Shown: positions 23,641-33,156, numbered from the stretch's first letter. The stretch is DNA of 34,073 nucleotides from Nitrosomonadaceae bacterium (GCA_919902625.1 CAKKRO010000024.1:1-34073); one strand, 5' to 3'. The notes: a model not told the origin generated them from the sequence alone. Made by a program: numbers and translations.

Positions 23641-24804
23641 TTATATACCGGCATCAGCACGTAGTTGAGCCGCCTTGTCCGTGGCTTCCCAGGTAAAATC
23701 AGGGTCTTCACGCCCGAAGTGTCCATAGGCTGCCGTCTTGGCGTAAATTGGGCGCAATAAATTCAGCGCATGAATGATACCGCGGGGCCGCAAATCAAAA
23801 TGTCTTTCGATTAACTGAACAATTCTTTCATCAGAAATCCTGCCGGTACCAAAGGTATCGACCATCAATGAAACGGGTCTTGCGACACCAATGGCATAAG
23901 CCACCTGTACTTCACATTTGCTGGCAATCCCGGCAGCCACAATATTCTTGGCCACGTAGCGTCCTGCATAGGTCGCTGATCGATCCACCTTGGAAGGATC
24001 TTTGCCAGAAAAAGCACCACCGCCATGATGTGCCGAGCCACCATAACTATCGACAATAATTTTACGTCCGGTCAACCCGCAATCACCCATCGGGCCGCCC
24101 ACAACAAAACGTCCGGTTGGATTAACCAGATATTTAATCTGATCACTGATCAATTCAGGGGGCAATACGGGTTTAATAATTTCCTCAATCACGGCTTCGG
24201 TCAATGCCTGATGTGAAATATCAGGATCATGCTGGGTTGAGATCACAACCGTTTCAATACGCTGCGGTTTACCATCCCGGTATCGCACCGAAACTTGCGA
24301 TTTGGCATCAGGGCGCAACCATGCCAGTTGCCCTTTTTTCCTCAGTTCCGCTTGGCGTTCCACCAGACGATGCGCATAAAAAATGGGCATTGGCATCAAT
24401 TGCGGCGTCTCGTCGCAAGCAAAACCAAACATAAGCCCTTGATCACCGGCTCCTTGCTCCATTTCTTCTTCTTTGGTGCGATTAACCCCCTGAGCAATAT
24501 CAGGGGATTGTTTGTTGAAAGCCGTTAAAACAGCACAGGTGGTAGAATCAAAGCCGATATTGGAACTGGTATAACCAATTTTTCTTACTGTTTCACGCGC
24601 AATAATGTTGTAGTCGACGGAAGCATTCGTTGTTATCTCTCCCGATAACACAATTAAACCGGTGCTGCATAATGTCTCGCAGGCAACTCTTGCGTTGGCA
24701 TCCTGGCTCAGGATCGCATCCAGAACAGCATCGGAAATTTGATCAGCAACCTTATCAGGGTGGCCTTCGGAAACAGATTCGGAAGTAAAAAGATATTCAC
24801 TCAT
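23641..24804 (-). CDS. metK: S-adenosylmethionine synthetase
   Basis: This 387-residue protein has the MetK signatures. EGHPDKVADQISDAVLDAIL is near residue 13, GAGDQGLMFGFACDE near 117, and the glycine-rich GGGAFSGKDPSKVDRSA near 264. It makes SAM from methionine and ATP. It heads the minus-strand run, with ahcY beginning about 150 bases after its stop behind the SAH riboswitch. A predicted promoter lies 48 bases or so upstream; the ribosome-binding site is weak. Confidence 0.97.
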   Translation of the reverse strand: MSEYLFTSESVSEGHPDKVADQISDAVLDAILSQDANARVACETLCSTGLIVLSGEITTNASVDYNIIARETVRKIGYTSSNIGFDSTTCAVLTAFNKQSPDIAQGVNRTKEEEMEQGAGDQGLMFGFACDETPQLMPMPIFYAHRLVERQAELRKKGQLAWLRPDAKSQVSVRYRDGKPQRIETVVISTQHDPDISHQALTEAVIEEIIKPVLPPELISDQIKYLVNPTGRFVVGGPMGDCGLTGRKIIVDSYGGSAHHGGGAFSGKDPSKVDRSATYAGRYVAKNIVAAGIASKCEVQVAYAIGVARPVSLMVDTFGTGRISDERIVQLIERHFDLRPRGIIHALNLLRPIYAKTAAYGHFGREDPDFTWEATDKAAQLRADAGI

Positions 24805-24859
24805 AGTTTAATCAATTAAAATTGTGAAAAGCGGCTAAGTATACCCGATTGTGTTTTTT

Positions 24860-24889
24860 ATAATAGATTGGGCTAATCACAATTTTCAA
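24860..24889 (-). promoter_or_regulatory. Predicted metK promoter
   Basis: On the minus strand TTGAAA (complement of 24884-24889) and TATTAT (complement of 24860-24865) are spaced by 18 bases. This would start transcription near 24853, giving a leader of about 48 bases. Both boxes match 5 of 6 consensus positions. It lies in the 140-base divergent region between metK and the acetyltransferase gene. Confidence 0.42.
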
Positions 24890-24944
24890 TATTTATCCGA
24901 AAATTTGCACTATTATTGTTTCTGTAATCGGAATTACGCTATCA

Positions 24945-25535
24945 ATGGATCCGCTCGTGAAATATTATTCCGCACCCTCGGTACCTGCTTGTACTCCAGA
25001 TCCAGGTCTTAACGACATGATACTCAGCATATTATCTTTGACAATGTCCGATACACATGCCCTATCAACCCTGGCTGAGAGAATTTGGCATCATCATTAT
25101 GATGGCATCATTTCACTTGAGCAGATCGACTATATGCTGGCACAGCGCTATCATCCCCTATTGATACAACAGCAAATATTAAATCAAGACATTTGGTGGA
25201 GAAAACTGGTTCTGGACGAAATGATGATTGGTTTTTCTTGCTGTATACGCACGGGCAAACCGGATGAACTTAAAATTGACAAACTTTATATCCATTGTGA
25301 TTACCAGCGCAAAGGTTATGGAATGCTGCTGGTTGCCGATGCGGTTGAGACAATGCGCGAAAATAACCTGCGATCACTTGTCCTGACGGTCAATAAGCGT
25401 AACCATACTGCCATTTCCGCCTACCAACGGTATGGATTTGAAATCACAGGGGATAGCATTGTGGATATCGGAGGCGGGTTTATCATGAATGATTATTTGA
25501 TGACGATGACTGATTTCACTCGCTGGCGGAAATAA
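24945..25535 (+). CDS. GNAT-family N-acetyltransferase
   Basis: The protein has 196 residues from the ATG at 24945; the first 30 or so residues look non-conserved, and a later ATG in MILSILSLT or MSDTHAL is possible. The acetyl-CoA motif QRKGYG is followed by LVADAVETMRENNLRSLVLTVNKRNHTAISAYQRYGF, the typical GNAT core with its terminal YxxxGF. The preceding strand LKIDKLYIHCDY is also standard. The acceptor is unknown. It ends three bases before dapF, so the two are likely co-transcribed. Confidence 0.88.
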   Translation: MDPLVKYYSAPSVPACTPDPGLNDMILSILSLTMSDTHALSTLAERIWHHHYDGIISLEQIDYMLAQRYHPLLIQQQILNQDIWWRKLVLDEMMIGFSCCIRTGKPDELKIDKLYIHCDYQRKGYGMLLVADAVETMRENNLRSLVLTVNKRNHTAISAYQRYGFEITGDSIVDIGGGFIMNDYLMTMTDFTRWRK

Positions 25536-25538
25536 CCG

Positions 25539-26369
25539 ATGAAATTGAAATTTACGAAAATGCACGGACTTGGCAATGATTTCATCGTTCTGGATGGAAT
25601 CCATCAAGCGATCCATCTGAACCAGCAGCAGATTCGCTTACTCGCAGATCGTCACTTCGGTATCGGCTGCGACCAGATATTATTGGTTGAAAAAGCATCG
25701 GGGCAGGCTGATTTCCGTTATCGCATCTTCAACGCAGATGGCGGTGAAGTTGAACAATGCGGCAATGGCGCGCGTTGTTTCGTCCGCTACGTGCATGATC
25801 ACGGCCTGACCTCAAAAAATGAAATTCGCATCGAAACGCTAAGCGGCACCATCTCTCCCAAACTGGAAACCGACGGAGAAGTTACCGTGAACATGGGAGA
25901 GCCCATCTTTGAACCCAAAGCAATCCCTTTTGCCGCTGAACAATATGCACCGGCATATCAACTTGAAATACAGGGTGGTGGGCCAGTTACAATCAGTGTG
26001 TTATCGATGGGTAATCCGCATGCCGTGCGCGTTGTGCCGGATATTGACAACGCGCCGGTCAATACGGAAGGGGCCTTAATTGAAGCACATCCCCGTTTCC
26101 CCAAACGGGTTAATGTGGGCTACATGCAGGTCATTGACCGCAAGCATATCCAGTTACGTGTTTTTGAGCGAGGCGCCGGAGAAACTCTGGCTTGCGGGAC
26201 AGGTGCCTGCGCAGCCGTTGTGGCTGGCATCACTCTGGATTTGCTGGATCATCAGGTCACCGTCGGTACACGTGGCGGTGAGTTGAAGATAAGCTGGAAT
26301 GGACCGCATGAGCCGGTTTGGATGACAGGCCCGGCAATCACGGTATTTGAAGGCGAAATAAATTTGTAA
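25539..26369 (+). CDS. dapF: Diaminopimelate epimerase
   Basis: This 276-residue protein has the DapF hallmarks. It opens MKLKFTKMHGLGNDFIVLD, with the two catalytic cysteines at C74 (EQCGNGARC) and C219 (LACGTGAC). SMGNPHAV and RFPKRVNVGYMQV also belong. It epimerises LL- to meso-diaminopimelate for lysine and peptidoglycan. It starts three bases after the acetyltransferase and precedes DUF484 and xerC, the same order as in E. coli. Confidence 0.97.
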   Translation: MKLKFTKMHGLGNDFIVLDGIHQAIHLNQQQIRLLADRHFGIGCDQILLVEKASGQADFRYRIFNADGGEVEQCGNGARCFVRYVHDHGLTSKNEIRIETLSGTISPKLETDGEVTVNMGEPIFEPKAIPFAAEQYAPAYQLEIQGGGPVTISVLSMGNPHAVRVVPDIDNAPVNTEGALIEAHPRFPKRVNVGYMQVIDRKHIQLRVFERGAGETLACGTGACAAVVAGITLDLLDHQVTVGTRGGELKISWNGPHEPVWMTGPAITVFEGEINL

Positions 26370-26383
26370 CCCACCAAGGAAGT

Positions 26384-27091
26384 ATGATGAAAGCGGAAGA
26401 TGTCGCGCACTATTTACAGGATCACCCACAATTCTTCGATGAGTACGCTGACTTGCTGGCGGATATTCATATTCCCCACCCGCAAGATGACCGGGTGGTT
26501 TCCATCAATGAACGGCAAGTGATCGCACTCAGGGAAAGAAATCGCGTATTGCAGGACAAGTTACTAGAATTAATCAGTTTTGGTGAAGAGAATGATGCGA
26601 TCGGTGAGAAAATGCATCGTTTAGCCATCGCACTGCTTTCCGTCTCCAGCATGGATGAATTCTTTACTGCACTGAATTTCAGCCTGCGCGAGGATTTTAC
26701 GGTTCCGCTGGTTGCAATGCGTTTATGGAATATTTCCTGTGGTGATCAGACTTATGTTGAATTGACTCCTGCCAGCAAGGATGTGCATAGCATTGCCGGA
26801 AGCCTGTCACAGCCTTATTGCGGCAATCATATCGCCGATGAAATCAAGCAATGGTTTGGTGAAGGTGCTGAACACCTCAATTCATTCTCGATGATCCCTC
26901 TGAATACCGCACAAACGATCGGCCTGCTTGTTCTGGGCAGCCCTGACGCAGAAAGATTTTATCCTGAAATGGGAACGCTGCATTTAAAACGGCTGGGAGA
27001 ACTTGTGTGCACGACCATCGCCCGCTATGACTTAACCGCCTCGGGTAGCAAAGCCATTCAAGACTCCCTATCCAATGAGCAACAAACCTGA
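26384..27091 (+). CDS. DUF484 family protein
   Basis: This 235-residue protein matches the DUF484 (YigA-like) family. It opens with DVAHYLQDHPQFFDEYADLLADIHIPHPQ and VVSINERQVIALRERNRVLQDKL. A GAF-like domain follows, ending at about residue 215. Its function is unknown; conserved placement between dapF and xerC is its main distinguishing trait. The last 17 bases overlap the start of xerC. The second codon is also ATG (26387), so the exact start is undecided by one residue. Confidence 0.9.
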   Translation: MMKAEDVAHYLQDHPQFFDEYADLLADIHIPHPQDDRVVSINERQVIALRERNRVLQDKLLELISFGEENDAIGEKMHRLAIALLSVSSMDEFFTALNFSLREDFTVPLVAMRLWNISCGDQTYVELTPASKDVHSIAGSLSQPYCGNHIADEIKQWFGEGAEHLNSFSMIPLNTAQTIGLLVLGSPDAERFYPEMGTLHLKRLGELVCTTIARYDLTASGSKAIQDSLSNEQQT

Positions 27092-27968
27092 GTCACTCGC
27101 CGCTGCTTTTATCCATCACCTTGCTTATGAGCGGCGTTTATCTCCGCTCACCGGAGAAAATTATGCACGCGACATCCGTGTTCTGCTGAAATATTTAAAT
27201 AAAGATAATTTAGAACAAGTTCAAGCGCCTAACATTCGTCAGGTAATAGCCCAACTCCATGGCAAAGGCCTCTCGGGTAGAAGTCTGGCCAGAATGTTAT
27301 CGGCATGGCGCAGTTTTTATAATTATTTAATTCGCGATCATCATTACCGGCACAATCCCTGTATTGGCCTGCGTGTCCCCAAATCACCGCAGAAATTACC
27401 CAATGCGCTTTCTCCTGATGAAGCTGTACGATTATTAACATTCACGACTGATACTGTTTTGACAATACGTGACAGTGCCATGTTTGAGTTATTTTATTCT
27501 TCCGGTTTAAGGCTAGCAGAACTGGCGCAACTCAAGCCAGCAGATATCAGCTTCCCTGAAGGAACGGTAAGAGTTATGGGTAAAGGAGGGAAAACACGCA
27601 TTGTCCCGGTAGGCGATTTTGCAATTCAGGCGTTAAGAATCTGGCTTGAGCAACGCTCGCGGATCATCAAACCTGGCGTGATGGCGCTTTTTCTATCCCA
27701 TCGAGGCGATGCCATCAGCATTCGCACGATCAGTCATCGTTTGAAAATCAGGGGTGGATTACAGGGTATTCATCAAAATGTGCATCCGCACATTTTACGG
27801 CACTCGTTTGCTTCCCATCTGCTGCAATCCAGCGGTGACTTGCGAGCCGTGCAGGAAATGCTCGGACACGCCCACATCACTTCCACGCAGATTTATACCC
27901 ATCTGGATTTCCAGCATCTCACAAAAGTTTATGATACAGCGCACCCGCGCGCGAAGAAAAAAAGTTAA
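27075..27968 (+). CDS. xerC: Tyrosine recombinase XerC
   Basis: This 297-residue recombinase carries the complete catalytic set. R146 lies in SGLRLAEL, K170 in the GKGGK turn, H239 and R242 in HPHILRH, H265 in LGHAHI and nucleophile Y274 in QIYTHLDF. The N-terminal SAM-like core-binding domain spans about residues 1-100. With XerD it resolves chromosome dimers at dif. It overlaps DUF484 by 17 bases, and this order with dapF marks it as the housekeeping XerC and not a mobile-element integrase. Confidence 0.95.
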   Translation: MSNKPESLAAAFIHHLAYERRLSPLTGENYARDIRVLLKYLNKDNLEQVQAPNIRQVIAQLHGKGLSGRSLARMLSAWRSFYNYLIRDHHYRHNPCIGLRVPKSPQKLPNALSPDEAVRLLTFTTDTVLTIRDSAMFELFYSSGLRLAELAQLKPADISFPEGTVRVMGKGGKTRIVPVGDFAIQALRIWLEQRSRIIKPGVMALFLSHRGDAISIRTISHRLKIRGGLQGIHQNVHPHILRHSFASHLLQSSGDLRAVQEMLGHAHITSTQIYTHLDFQHLTKVYDTAHPRAKKKS

Positions 27969-28013
27969 CCACTGGCTAATGTTTTCTATCTGAGCCGGCT
28001 ATGTTTTATACGG

Positions 28014-28019
28014 TATAAT
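28014..28019 (+). promoter_or_regulatory. Candidate -10 box upstream of hslV
   Basis: A perfect TATAAT lies 30 bases before the hslV start, which suits a short leader. I find no good -35 partner at 16-18 bases, and no clear sigma-32 motif. Listed as a weak candidate. Confidence 0.3.
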
Positions 28020-28048
28020 TATTTTTTGTAATAAATTAAGAAAATTCC

Positions 28049-28570
28049 ATGACAACAATTGTTTCAGCAAGGCGCGGCCGTCAAGTTGCACTGGGTGGTG
28101 ATGGTCAGGTTACACTGGGCGCCGTAGTGGCCAAATCCAGCGCACGTAAAGTTCGCCGGCTTTATCATGACAAAATCCTGGCTGGATTTGCGGGCGGCAC
28201 TGCGGATGCCTTTACGCTGTTTGAGCGATTTGAGGGCAAACTGGAAGCCCATCATGGGCACATTATGCGTGCAGCCGTTGAACTGGCCAAAGACTGGCGC
28301 ACCGATCGAATCCTGCGCAGACTGGAAGCCATGCTGGTTGTTGCTAACGAAGATGCCACGCTGATTATAACCGGCGCTGGGGATGTGATCGAACCGGAAT
28401 TGGGTCTTGCCGCGATCGGCAGCGGTGGCTCTTATGCCTTAGCAGCCGCCCGCGCATTATTGGAGAATACGGACTTACCTCCTAAAGAGATTGTAAAAAA
28501 AGCGCTCACCATAGCGGGCGACATTTGTATTTATACCAACCAGGATCATGTTATCGAAACCATAGATTAA
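28049..28570 (+). CDS. hslV: ATP-dependent protease subunit HslV
   Basis: This 173-residue proteasome-like subunit begins MTTIVSARRG. Removal of Met would expose the catalytic Thr2. GGDGQVTLGAVVAKSSARKVRRL, GGTADAFTLFERFE and the late GSGGSYALAAARALLE are all typical. It forms the dodecameric protease core activated by HslU, which follows 115 bases downstream. The pair degrades misfolded and regulatory proteins. Confidence 0.97.
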   Translation: MTTIVSARRGRQVALGGDGQVTLGAVVAKSSARKVRRLYHDKILAGFAGGTADAFTLFERFEGKLEAHHGHIMRAAVELAKDWRTDRILRRLEAMLVVANEDATLIITGAGDVIEPELGLAAIGSGGSYALAAARALLENTDLPPKEIVKKALTIAGDICIYTNQDHVIETID

Positions 28571-28685
28571 TTCATTTCTATCAAACAGTTAATACTATAA
28601 TCCTTACAGATATTAAATAACAAATCTACCTGAGCCTGCAATTTAAAACCCTGTTCATATTACATCTATCGCAGAATTTAAAACT

Positions 28686-30017
28686 ATGTCTCAAATGACT
28701 CCACAGGAAATTGTCCATGAACTGGACAAACATATCATCGGGCAAGATTCAGCCAAACGTGCTGTGGCTATCGCACTGAGAAACCGCTGGCGCAGACAAC
28801 AAATCGCTGATCCATTGCGTCAGGAAATCACACCCAAGAATATTCTGATGATTGGTCCAACAGGCGTCGGCAAAACCGAAATCGCACGTCGTCTGGCAAA
28901 GCTGGCTCATGCGCCTTTCATCAAAATTGAGGCCACCAAATTTACTGAAGTCGGGTATGTTGGGCGCGATGTCGATTCGATTATCCGTGATCTGGTTGAA
29001 ACAGCCATCAAAGAATCCCGGGAAAGGGAAACCCGGAAGAAACAACCGCTCGCGGAGGATCGTGCAGAAGATCGCATTCTGGATGCGCTATTACCTGCGG
29101 CCAGAGATTTCGACTCCCATTTAAATACCGAGGATCGCGATAATTCAACGCGGCAAAAATTCCGCAAGAAATTGCGTGAAGGCGAATTGGATGACAAGGA
29201 AATTGAAATAGAAGTGGCCGCACCGCGTGCCAATATGGAAATCTTTGCGCCACCCGGAATGGAAGATCTGACCTCTCAGATCCAGGGAATGTTTCAGAAT
29301 ATGACCGGCGATAAAAAGAAAACCCGCAAACTGACAATTCGCGAAGCGAAAAAGATGCTGCTTGAAGAAGAAGCTTCGAAGCTGGTCAATGATGAAGAAT
29401 TGAAGCTGACCGCCATACAGAATGTAGAACAGAATGGCATTGTCTTTTTGGATGAGATCGATAAAATCGCCAGCCGCGCGGGCAATACAGGAGGCGATGT
29501 TTCACGCCAGGGTGTACAGCGGGATTTACTGCCACTGGTTGAGGGCACAACCGTTTCAACCAAATATGGCATGATTAAAACAGACCATATCCTGTTCGTT
29601 GCCAGCGGCGCGTTTCATATGTCCAAACCGTCTGATCTGATTCCCGAACTGCAAGGACGCTTTCCCATTCGGGTCGAACTGTCCAGTCTGAGTGTCAGTG
29701 ACTTTGAACAAATTTTGACCAATACCGACGCATGCCTCACCCGGCAGTATGAAGCGTTACTGGCCACCGAAGGCATACAACTCCAGTTTTCCGGTGATGC
29801 CATCAAACGTTTGGCTGAGATCGCCTTCTCCGTTAACAGCAAAACGGAGAATATCGGCGCCAGACGTCTGCATACCGTCATGGAAAAACTGCTGGAAGAA
29901 GTGTCTTACAGTGCGCCCAAACATAGCGGGGAAACCATCGTCATTGATGCAGCGTATGTGGATACACGCCTCAAGGATCTATCGCAAAGTGAAGATCTGG
30001 CACGGTATGTGCTGTAA
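28686..30017 (+). CDS. hslU: ATP-dependent protease ATPase subunit HslU
   Basis: This 443-residue AAA+ unfoldase has Walker A GPTGVGKT (57-64), the pore loop region around VGYVGRDVDSI, Walker B IVFLDEIDKIA (about 250-260) and the sensor-2 ENIGARRLHT. The variable I-domain lies between. The C terminus ends ARYVL, consistent with the tail HslU inserts into HslV. It is the usual partner of the upstream hslV. It converges on the flavoprotein gene, and I see no strong terminator in the 57-base gap. Confidence 0.97.
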   Translation: MSQMTPQEIVHELDKHIIGQDSAKRAVAIALRNRWRRQQIADPLRQEITPKNILMIGPTGVGKTEIARRLAKLAHAPFIKIEATKFTEVGYVGRDVDSIIRDLVETAIKESRERETRKKQPLAEDRAEDRILDALLPAARDFDSHLNTEDRDNSTRQKFRKKLREGELDDKEIEIEVAAPRANMEIFAPPGMEDLTSQIQGMFQNMTGDKKKTRKLTIREAKKMLLEEEASKLVNDEELKLTAIQNVEQNGIVFLDEIDKIASRAGNTGGDVSRQGVQRDLLPLVEGTTVSTKYGMIKTDHILFVASGAFHMSKPSDLIPELQGRFPIRVELSSLSVSDFEQILTNTDACLTRQYEALLATEGIQLQFSGDAIKRLAEIAFSVNSKTENIGARRLHTVMEKLLEEVSYSAPKHSGETIVIDAAYVDTRLKDLSQSEDLARYVL

Positions 30018-30074
30018 TCTTGAGCAAATTGATGTTAGCTGCCGGGCAGATTGAGTTTAGATAATCAAGGCTTA

Positions 30075-31295
30075 TTAAACCGCTTGCCCCGCTGCATAGC
30101 CCGACGACCAGGCCCACTGAAAATTAAATCCACCGAGGTGACCGGTGACATCCACCACCTCCCCAATAAAATAAAGCCCCGGGATGCGCCTGGATTCCAT
30201 TGTTTTGGATGATAATTCATGCGTATCAACGCCGCCCAACGTGACTTCCGCTTTTTTATAGCCGGCGGTTCCGCTGGGAGTGACTTGCCAGTCGTGCAGT
30301 TGATCTGCAACCTGGCGTAACTCACTGTCACGATATTGACTTATGGGTTTCGAAGCCAGGGATAATTGAGCCAGCATTGTTGAGCACCAGACTTGCACAA
30401 AACGTTTAGGTAAATAACGGGTCAGTAGATTGGATAATAATGCCGCACTTTGCCTCTGCATTGAGAAAATCTGCCGCACATCCTGAAGAGGCAACAAATT
30501 AATATGGATAGATTCCCCGGGCTGCCAGTAGGAGGAAATCTGCAAAATCGCAGGACCGCTTAAACCGCGATGCGTAAACAATACATTTTCACGGAACGAA
30601 ACGCCCTTGCAACTGACCTCAGCATCCACCGCCACTCCCGCAATATCTTTAAAACCAGCAAAGTCTCCGGCTGAAAAAGTTAAGCCGACCAAAGCGGGAC
30701 GTAAGGGTGTGACACGAATATTAAATTGATTGGCCACTTGATAGCCTAATGCGCTGGCACCAATCTGCGGAATGGATAAACCACCGGTAGCAACCACTAA
30801 TGAGCTGGCTTCTATCGTATTACACTCGGTGGTCAGTATGAATTTCTGACCGGCACTCTGCGTTTCTTTATTCGCCGGTATATATTCAATCCGCTTAACC
30901 TGTGAGGGCATCTGCCAAATCACACCAGCCGCCTCACACTCACATTGCAGCATATTGATGATTTGCTGTGAACTGTCGTCACAAAACAACTGCCCCGACT
31001 TTTTTTCATGATAGCGAATACCATGCTTCTCAAGCAGAACAATAAAATCCTGGGGTGTAAAACGGGCAAGCGCAGAACGGCAGAAATGAAGATTGCTGGA
31101 AAGAAAATTATCCGGCTTGGTATATCGATTAGTAAAATTGCAGCGGCCACCGCCGGAAATACGAATTTTCTCTGCCAGTTTACGGGCATGATCAACCAAC
31201 ATGACTTGGCGGCCTCGTTTACCGGCTTCCATCGCACACATCATTCCTGCAGCACCCGCACCAATAATGACAACATCCTTGAAAATTCTTTTCAA
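30075..31295 (-). CDS. BaiN/HI0933-family FAD-dependent oxidoreductase
   Basis: This 406-residue flavoprotein opens with the FAD-binding VVIIGAGAAGMMCAMEAG (glycines at 12-17). GGGRCNFTN follows near residues 48-56, a mark of the HI0933/BaiN (RdsA-like) family. VVATGGLSIPQIGASALGY lies in mid-protein, and GLYFIGEVVDVTGHLGGFNFQWAWSSGYAAG at the C terminus closes the fold. No signal peptide. Substrates of this family are mostly unknown, though relatives reduce steroid or other unsaturated compounds. It reads convergently with hslU. Confidence 0.92.
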   Translation of the reverse strand: MKRIFKDVVIIGAGAAGMMCAMEAGKRGRQVMLVDHARKLAEKIRISGGGRCNFTNRYTKPDNFLSSNLHFCRSALARFTPQDFIVLLEKHGIRYHEKKSGQLFCDDSSQQIINMLQCECEAAGVIWQMPSQVKRIEYIPANKETQSAGQKFILTTECNTIEASSLVVATGGLSIPQIGASALGYQVANQFNIRVTPLRPALVGLTFSAGDFAGFKDIAGVAVDAEVSCKGVSFRENVLFTHRGLSGPAILQISSYWQPGESIHINLLPLQDVRQIFSMQRQSAALLSNLLTRYLPKRFVQVWCSTMLAQLSLASKPISQYRDSELRQVADQLHDWQVTPSGTAGYKKAEVTLGGVDTHELSSKTMESRRIPGLYFIGEVVDVTGHLGGFNFQWAWSSGYAAGQAV

Positions 31296-31346
31296 AATTG
31301 CTGTGTGAGATTTAGACGTTGACGCTTTCTGACGGAAGCGGGTATT

Positions 31347-31535
31347 TTAGCTGGATACCATATCCAAACGATACGATATCATCATGACAATAAACAGAAA
31401 AAGCGACAACCCAATCCGTATGCTCAAGGATTTGAGCATACGGTTCGATTGGCCTTTATCTTTGTACATATAATACAGAGCCGATCCCAGGCTATATAAT
31501 ATGAAGAAAAATACTATGGCTGCGAAGATTTTCAA
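31347..31535 (-). CDS. Small twin-transmembrane protein (DUF2909-like)
   Basis: This 62-residue protein consists of two hydrophobic helices (about 4-23 and 41-58) joined by a short basic loop, MYKDKGQSNRMLKSL. The pattern, with YSLGSALYYM in the first helix and LRIG-like SIRIGLSLFLF in the second, fits the twin-transmembrane DUF2909 family, often seen near cytochrome oxidase genes in betaproteobacteria. No such genes are visible here. It lies 51 bases upstream of the flavoprotein on the same strand and may share its promoter. Its function is unknown. Confidence 0.8.
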   Translation of the reverse strand: MKIFAAIVFFFILYSLGSALYYMYKDKGQSNRMLKSLSIRIGLSLFLFIVMMISYRLDMVSS

Positions 31536-31697
31536 CGGTTTATTCCTGCAATAAATTGAATCTGGCGAAGTTTAGCCGAGTTTCTCCGATTGTCCAATGA
31601 CTATTTAACGATAAAACCTGAATATATTTCCACTTTCGATTAGTTATTAGATTACTGATACTTGGCTTCAATACCTATTCATCACTTGACTTCCTGA

Positions 31698-32648
31698 ATG
31701 CAAAATTTAACGCGCTTACCCCTCGCAATCTTTTTGATGGGCCCCACCGCGAGTGGTAAGAGCCAAATTGCCCTGGATATTGCAAAGAATTTTCCAGTTG
31801 AAATCATTAGTGTTGATTCTGCACAGGTTTATCGCCATATGGATGTCGGAACAGCCAAACCCGATCAGGCAACCCTGGCCAAAGTACCCCACCATCTGAT
31901 TAATCTCATTGACCCTGATCAGTATTACTCCGCGGCACAATTCCGTAACGATACGCTGAATGTCATGCATGCAATCACCCGGCGCAATAAAATTCCATTA
32001 CTGGTAGGCGGCACCATGCTTTATTTCCGCGCATTAACGGATGGCCTTTCAGTATTGCCTTCGGCTGACAAGCATGTTCGCTTAACGATTGAGAGTAGCG
32101 CTAAAGAACTCGGCTGGCCAGCCATGCATCAGCAACTCGCGGAGCTGGATCAGGAAAGTGCCGCGCGTATTAAGCCGACGGATAGTCAGCGCATCCAGCG
32201 AGCTTTGGAAGTTTGCTATCTGACCCAGCAGCCCATGTCCGAGATTCTAAAAACTCCCCGGCAAACAGACTTCCCCTACCATGCAATTAATATTGCACTT
32301 ATCCCCAGCGACCGCAGCCAGTTGCATCTGCGTATTGCAGAACGCTTTGAAGCTATGTTGAATTGCGGATTAATCAATGAAGTTCAATTGATCCGCAAAC
32401 AGTTTCCACTGAGCATTGAATCCCCCTCGCTGCGATGTGTCGGTTATCGTCAGGCCTGTCTTTACTTGGACAGTAAAATAAACGCATCTGAATTGCAGGC
32501 GATGGGAATTGCCGCCACCCGGCAGTTGGCCAAGCGGCAACTCACCTGGTTACGCAGCATGAAGACTGATAAAACAAAAGAATTTGATTGCCTGGCGAAT
32601 GATTTACCCGATCAAGTGCGGCGCTTTCTACATGAAATAACCATATAA
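31698..32648 (+). CDS. miaA: tRNA dimethylallyltransferase MiaA
   Basis: This 316-residue protein has the P-loop GPTASGKS (15-22), SVDSAQVYRHMDVGTAKP, PHHLINLIDP and LLVGGTMLYFRAL, followed by DSQRIQRALEV and GYRQACLYLD. It transfers the dimethylallyl group to A37 of tRNAs reading UNN codons. In E. coli miaA precedes hfq; here a BON-domain lipoprotein follows after 172 bases, so hfq is not adjacent. Confidence 0.97.
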   Translation: MQNLTRLPLAIFLMGPTASGKSQIALDIAKNFPVEIISVDSAQVYRHMDVGTAKPDQATLAKVPHHLINLIDPDQYYSAAQFRNDTLNVMHAITRRNKIPLLVGGTMLYFRALTDGLSVLPSADKHVRLTIESSAKELGWPAMHQQLAELDQESAARIKPTDSQRIQRALEVCYLTQQPMSEILKTPRQTDFPYHAINIALIPSDRSQLHLRIAERFEAMLNCGLINEVQLIRKQFPLSIESPSLRCVGYRQACLYLDSKINASELQAMGIAATRQLAKRQLTWLRSMKTDKTKEFDCLANDLPDQVRRFLHEITI

Positions 32649-32820
32649 ATTCAGGCTACTGACGACTATCCACCCATAGTATTCCATTGGTCTCCAGATA
32701 GGTTGACTTGTCTATATCCCACCTGTGGCGTTATGATTCAGTACATTTCACAAGACACGATATAAGCCATAAAGAAAATACTTTTGATTCAATTAGAACA
32801 TACTGATAGGAAGAAACACC

Positions 32821-33156
32821 ATGCAAAACCATTACAAGTTATTTAATCTAACCATATTATTCATGATCTTATTAGTTCTGAACGGCTGCGGAAATTATGC
32901 CGAGAAAACTCATGAATCCTGGATCGCTCCACCCGCTGGCATTGTTTACGATGATTCGACCATTTTTGCGCGCATCACCCAAGCAGTTCAATCAGATCCT
33001 GTTTTACAAGGCGCTGATGTCGAAATCAAGGTCAAAGATGGCCATGTCACCTTAAGTGGTACCGTAAACAATGAAGATCAGCTCACCCGCGTCAACATGC
33101 ATACCTGGATCGTGGATGGGGTCAAGAAAGTGGATAATCAAATCACTGTAAAGTAA
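32821..33156 (+). CDS. BON-domain lipoprotein
   Basis: This 111-residue protein has a lipoprotein signal, with a hydrophobic core and LNGC placing the lipidated cysteine at C23. One BON domain spans about residues 43-110 (SDPVLQGADVEIKVKDGHVTLSGTV, then VDGVKKVDNQI). Single-BON lipoproteins, such as OsmY/DolP relatives, associate with membranes and envelope stress. AGGAAG lies 9 bases before the ATG. The gene is probably monocistronic, ending in a strong terminator. Confidence 0.88.
   Translation: MQNHYKLFNLTILFMILLVLNGCGNYAEKTHESWIAPPAGIVYDDSTIFARITQAVQSDPVLQGADVEIKVKDGHVTLSGTVNNEDQLTRVNMHTWIVDGVKKVDNQITVK

Noticed and set aside
24924..24937. GTAAT-CGGA-ATTAC palindrome before the acetyltransferase
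   Set aside because: Five-base arms are too short to support an operator without conservation data.
27075..27968. Integrase of a mobile element
   Set aside because: The dapF-DUF484-xerC order and the sequence mark it as housekeeping XerC, so it is not evidence of an island.
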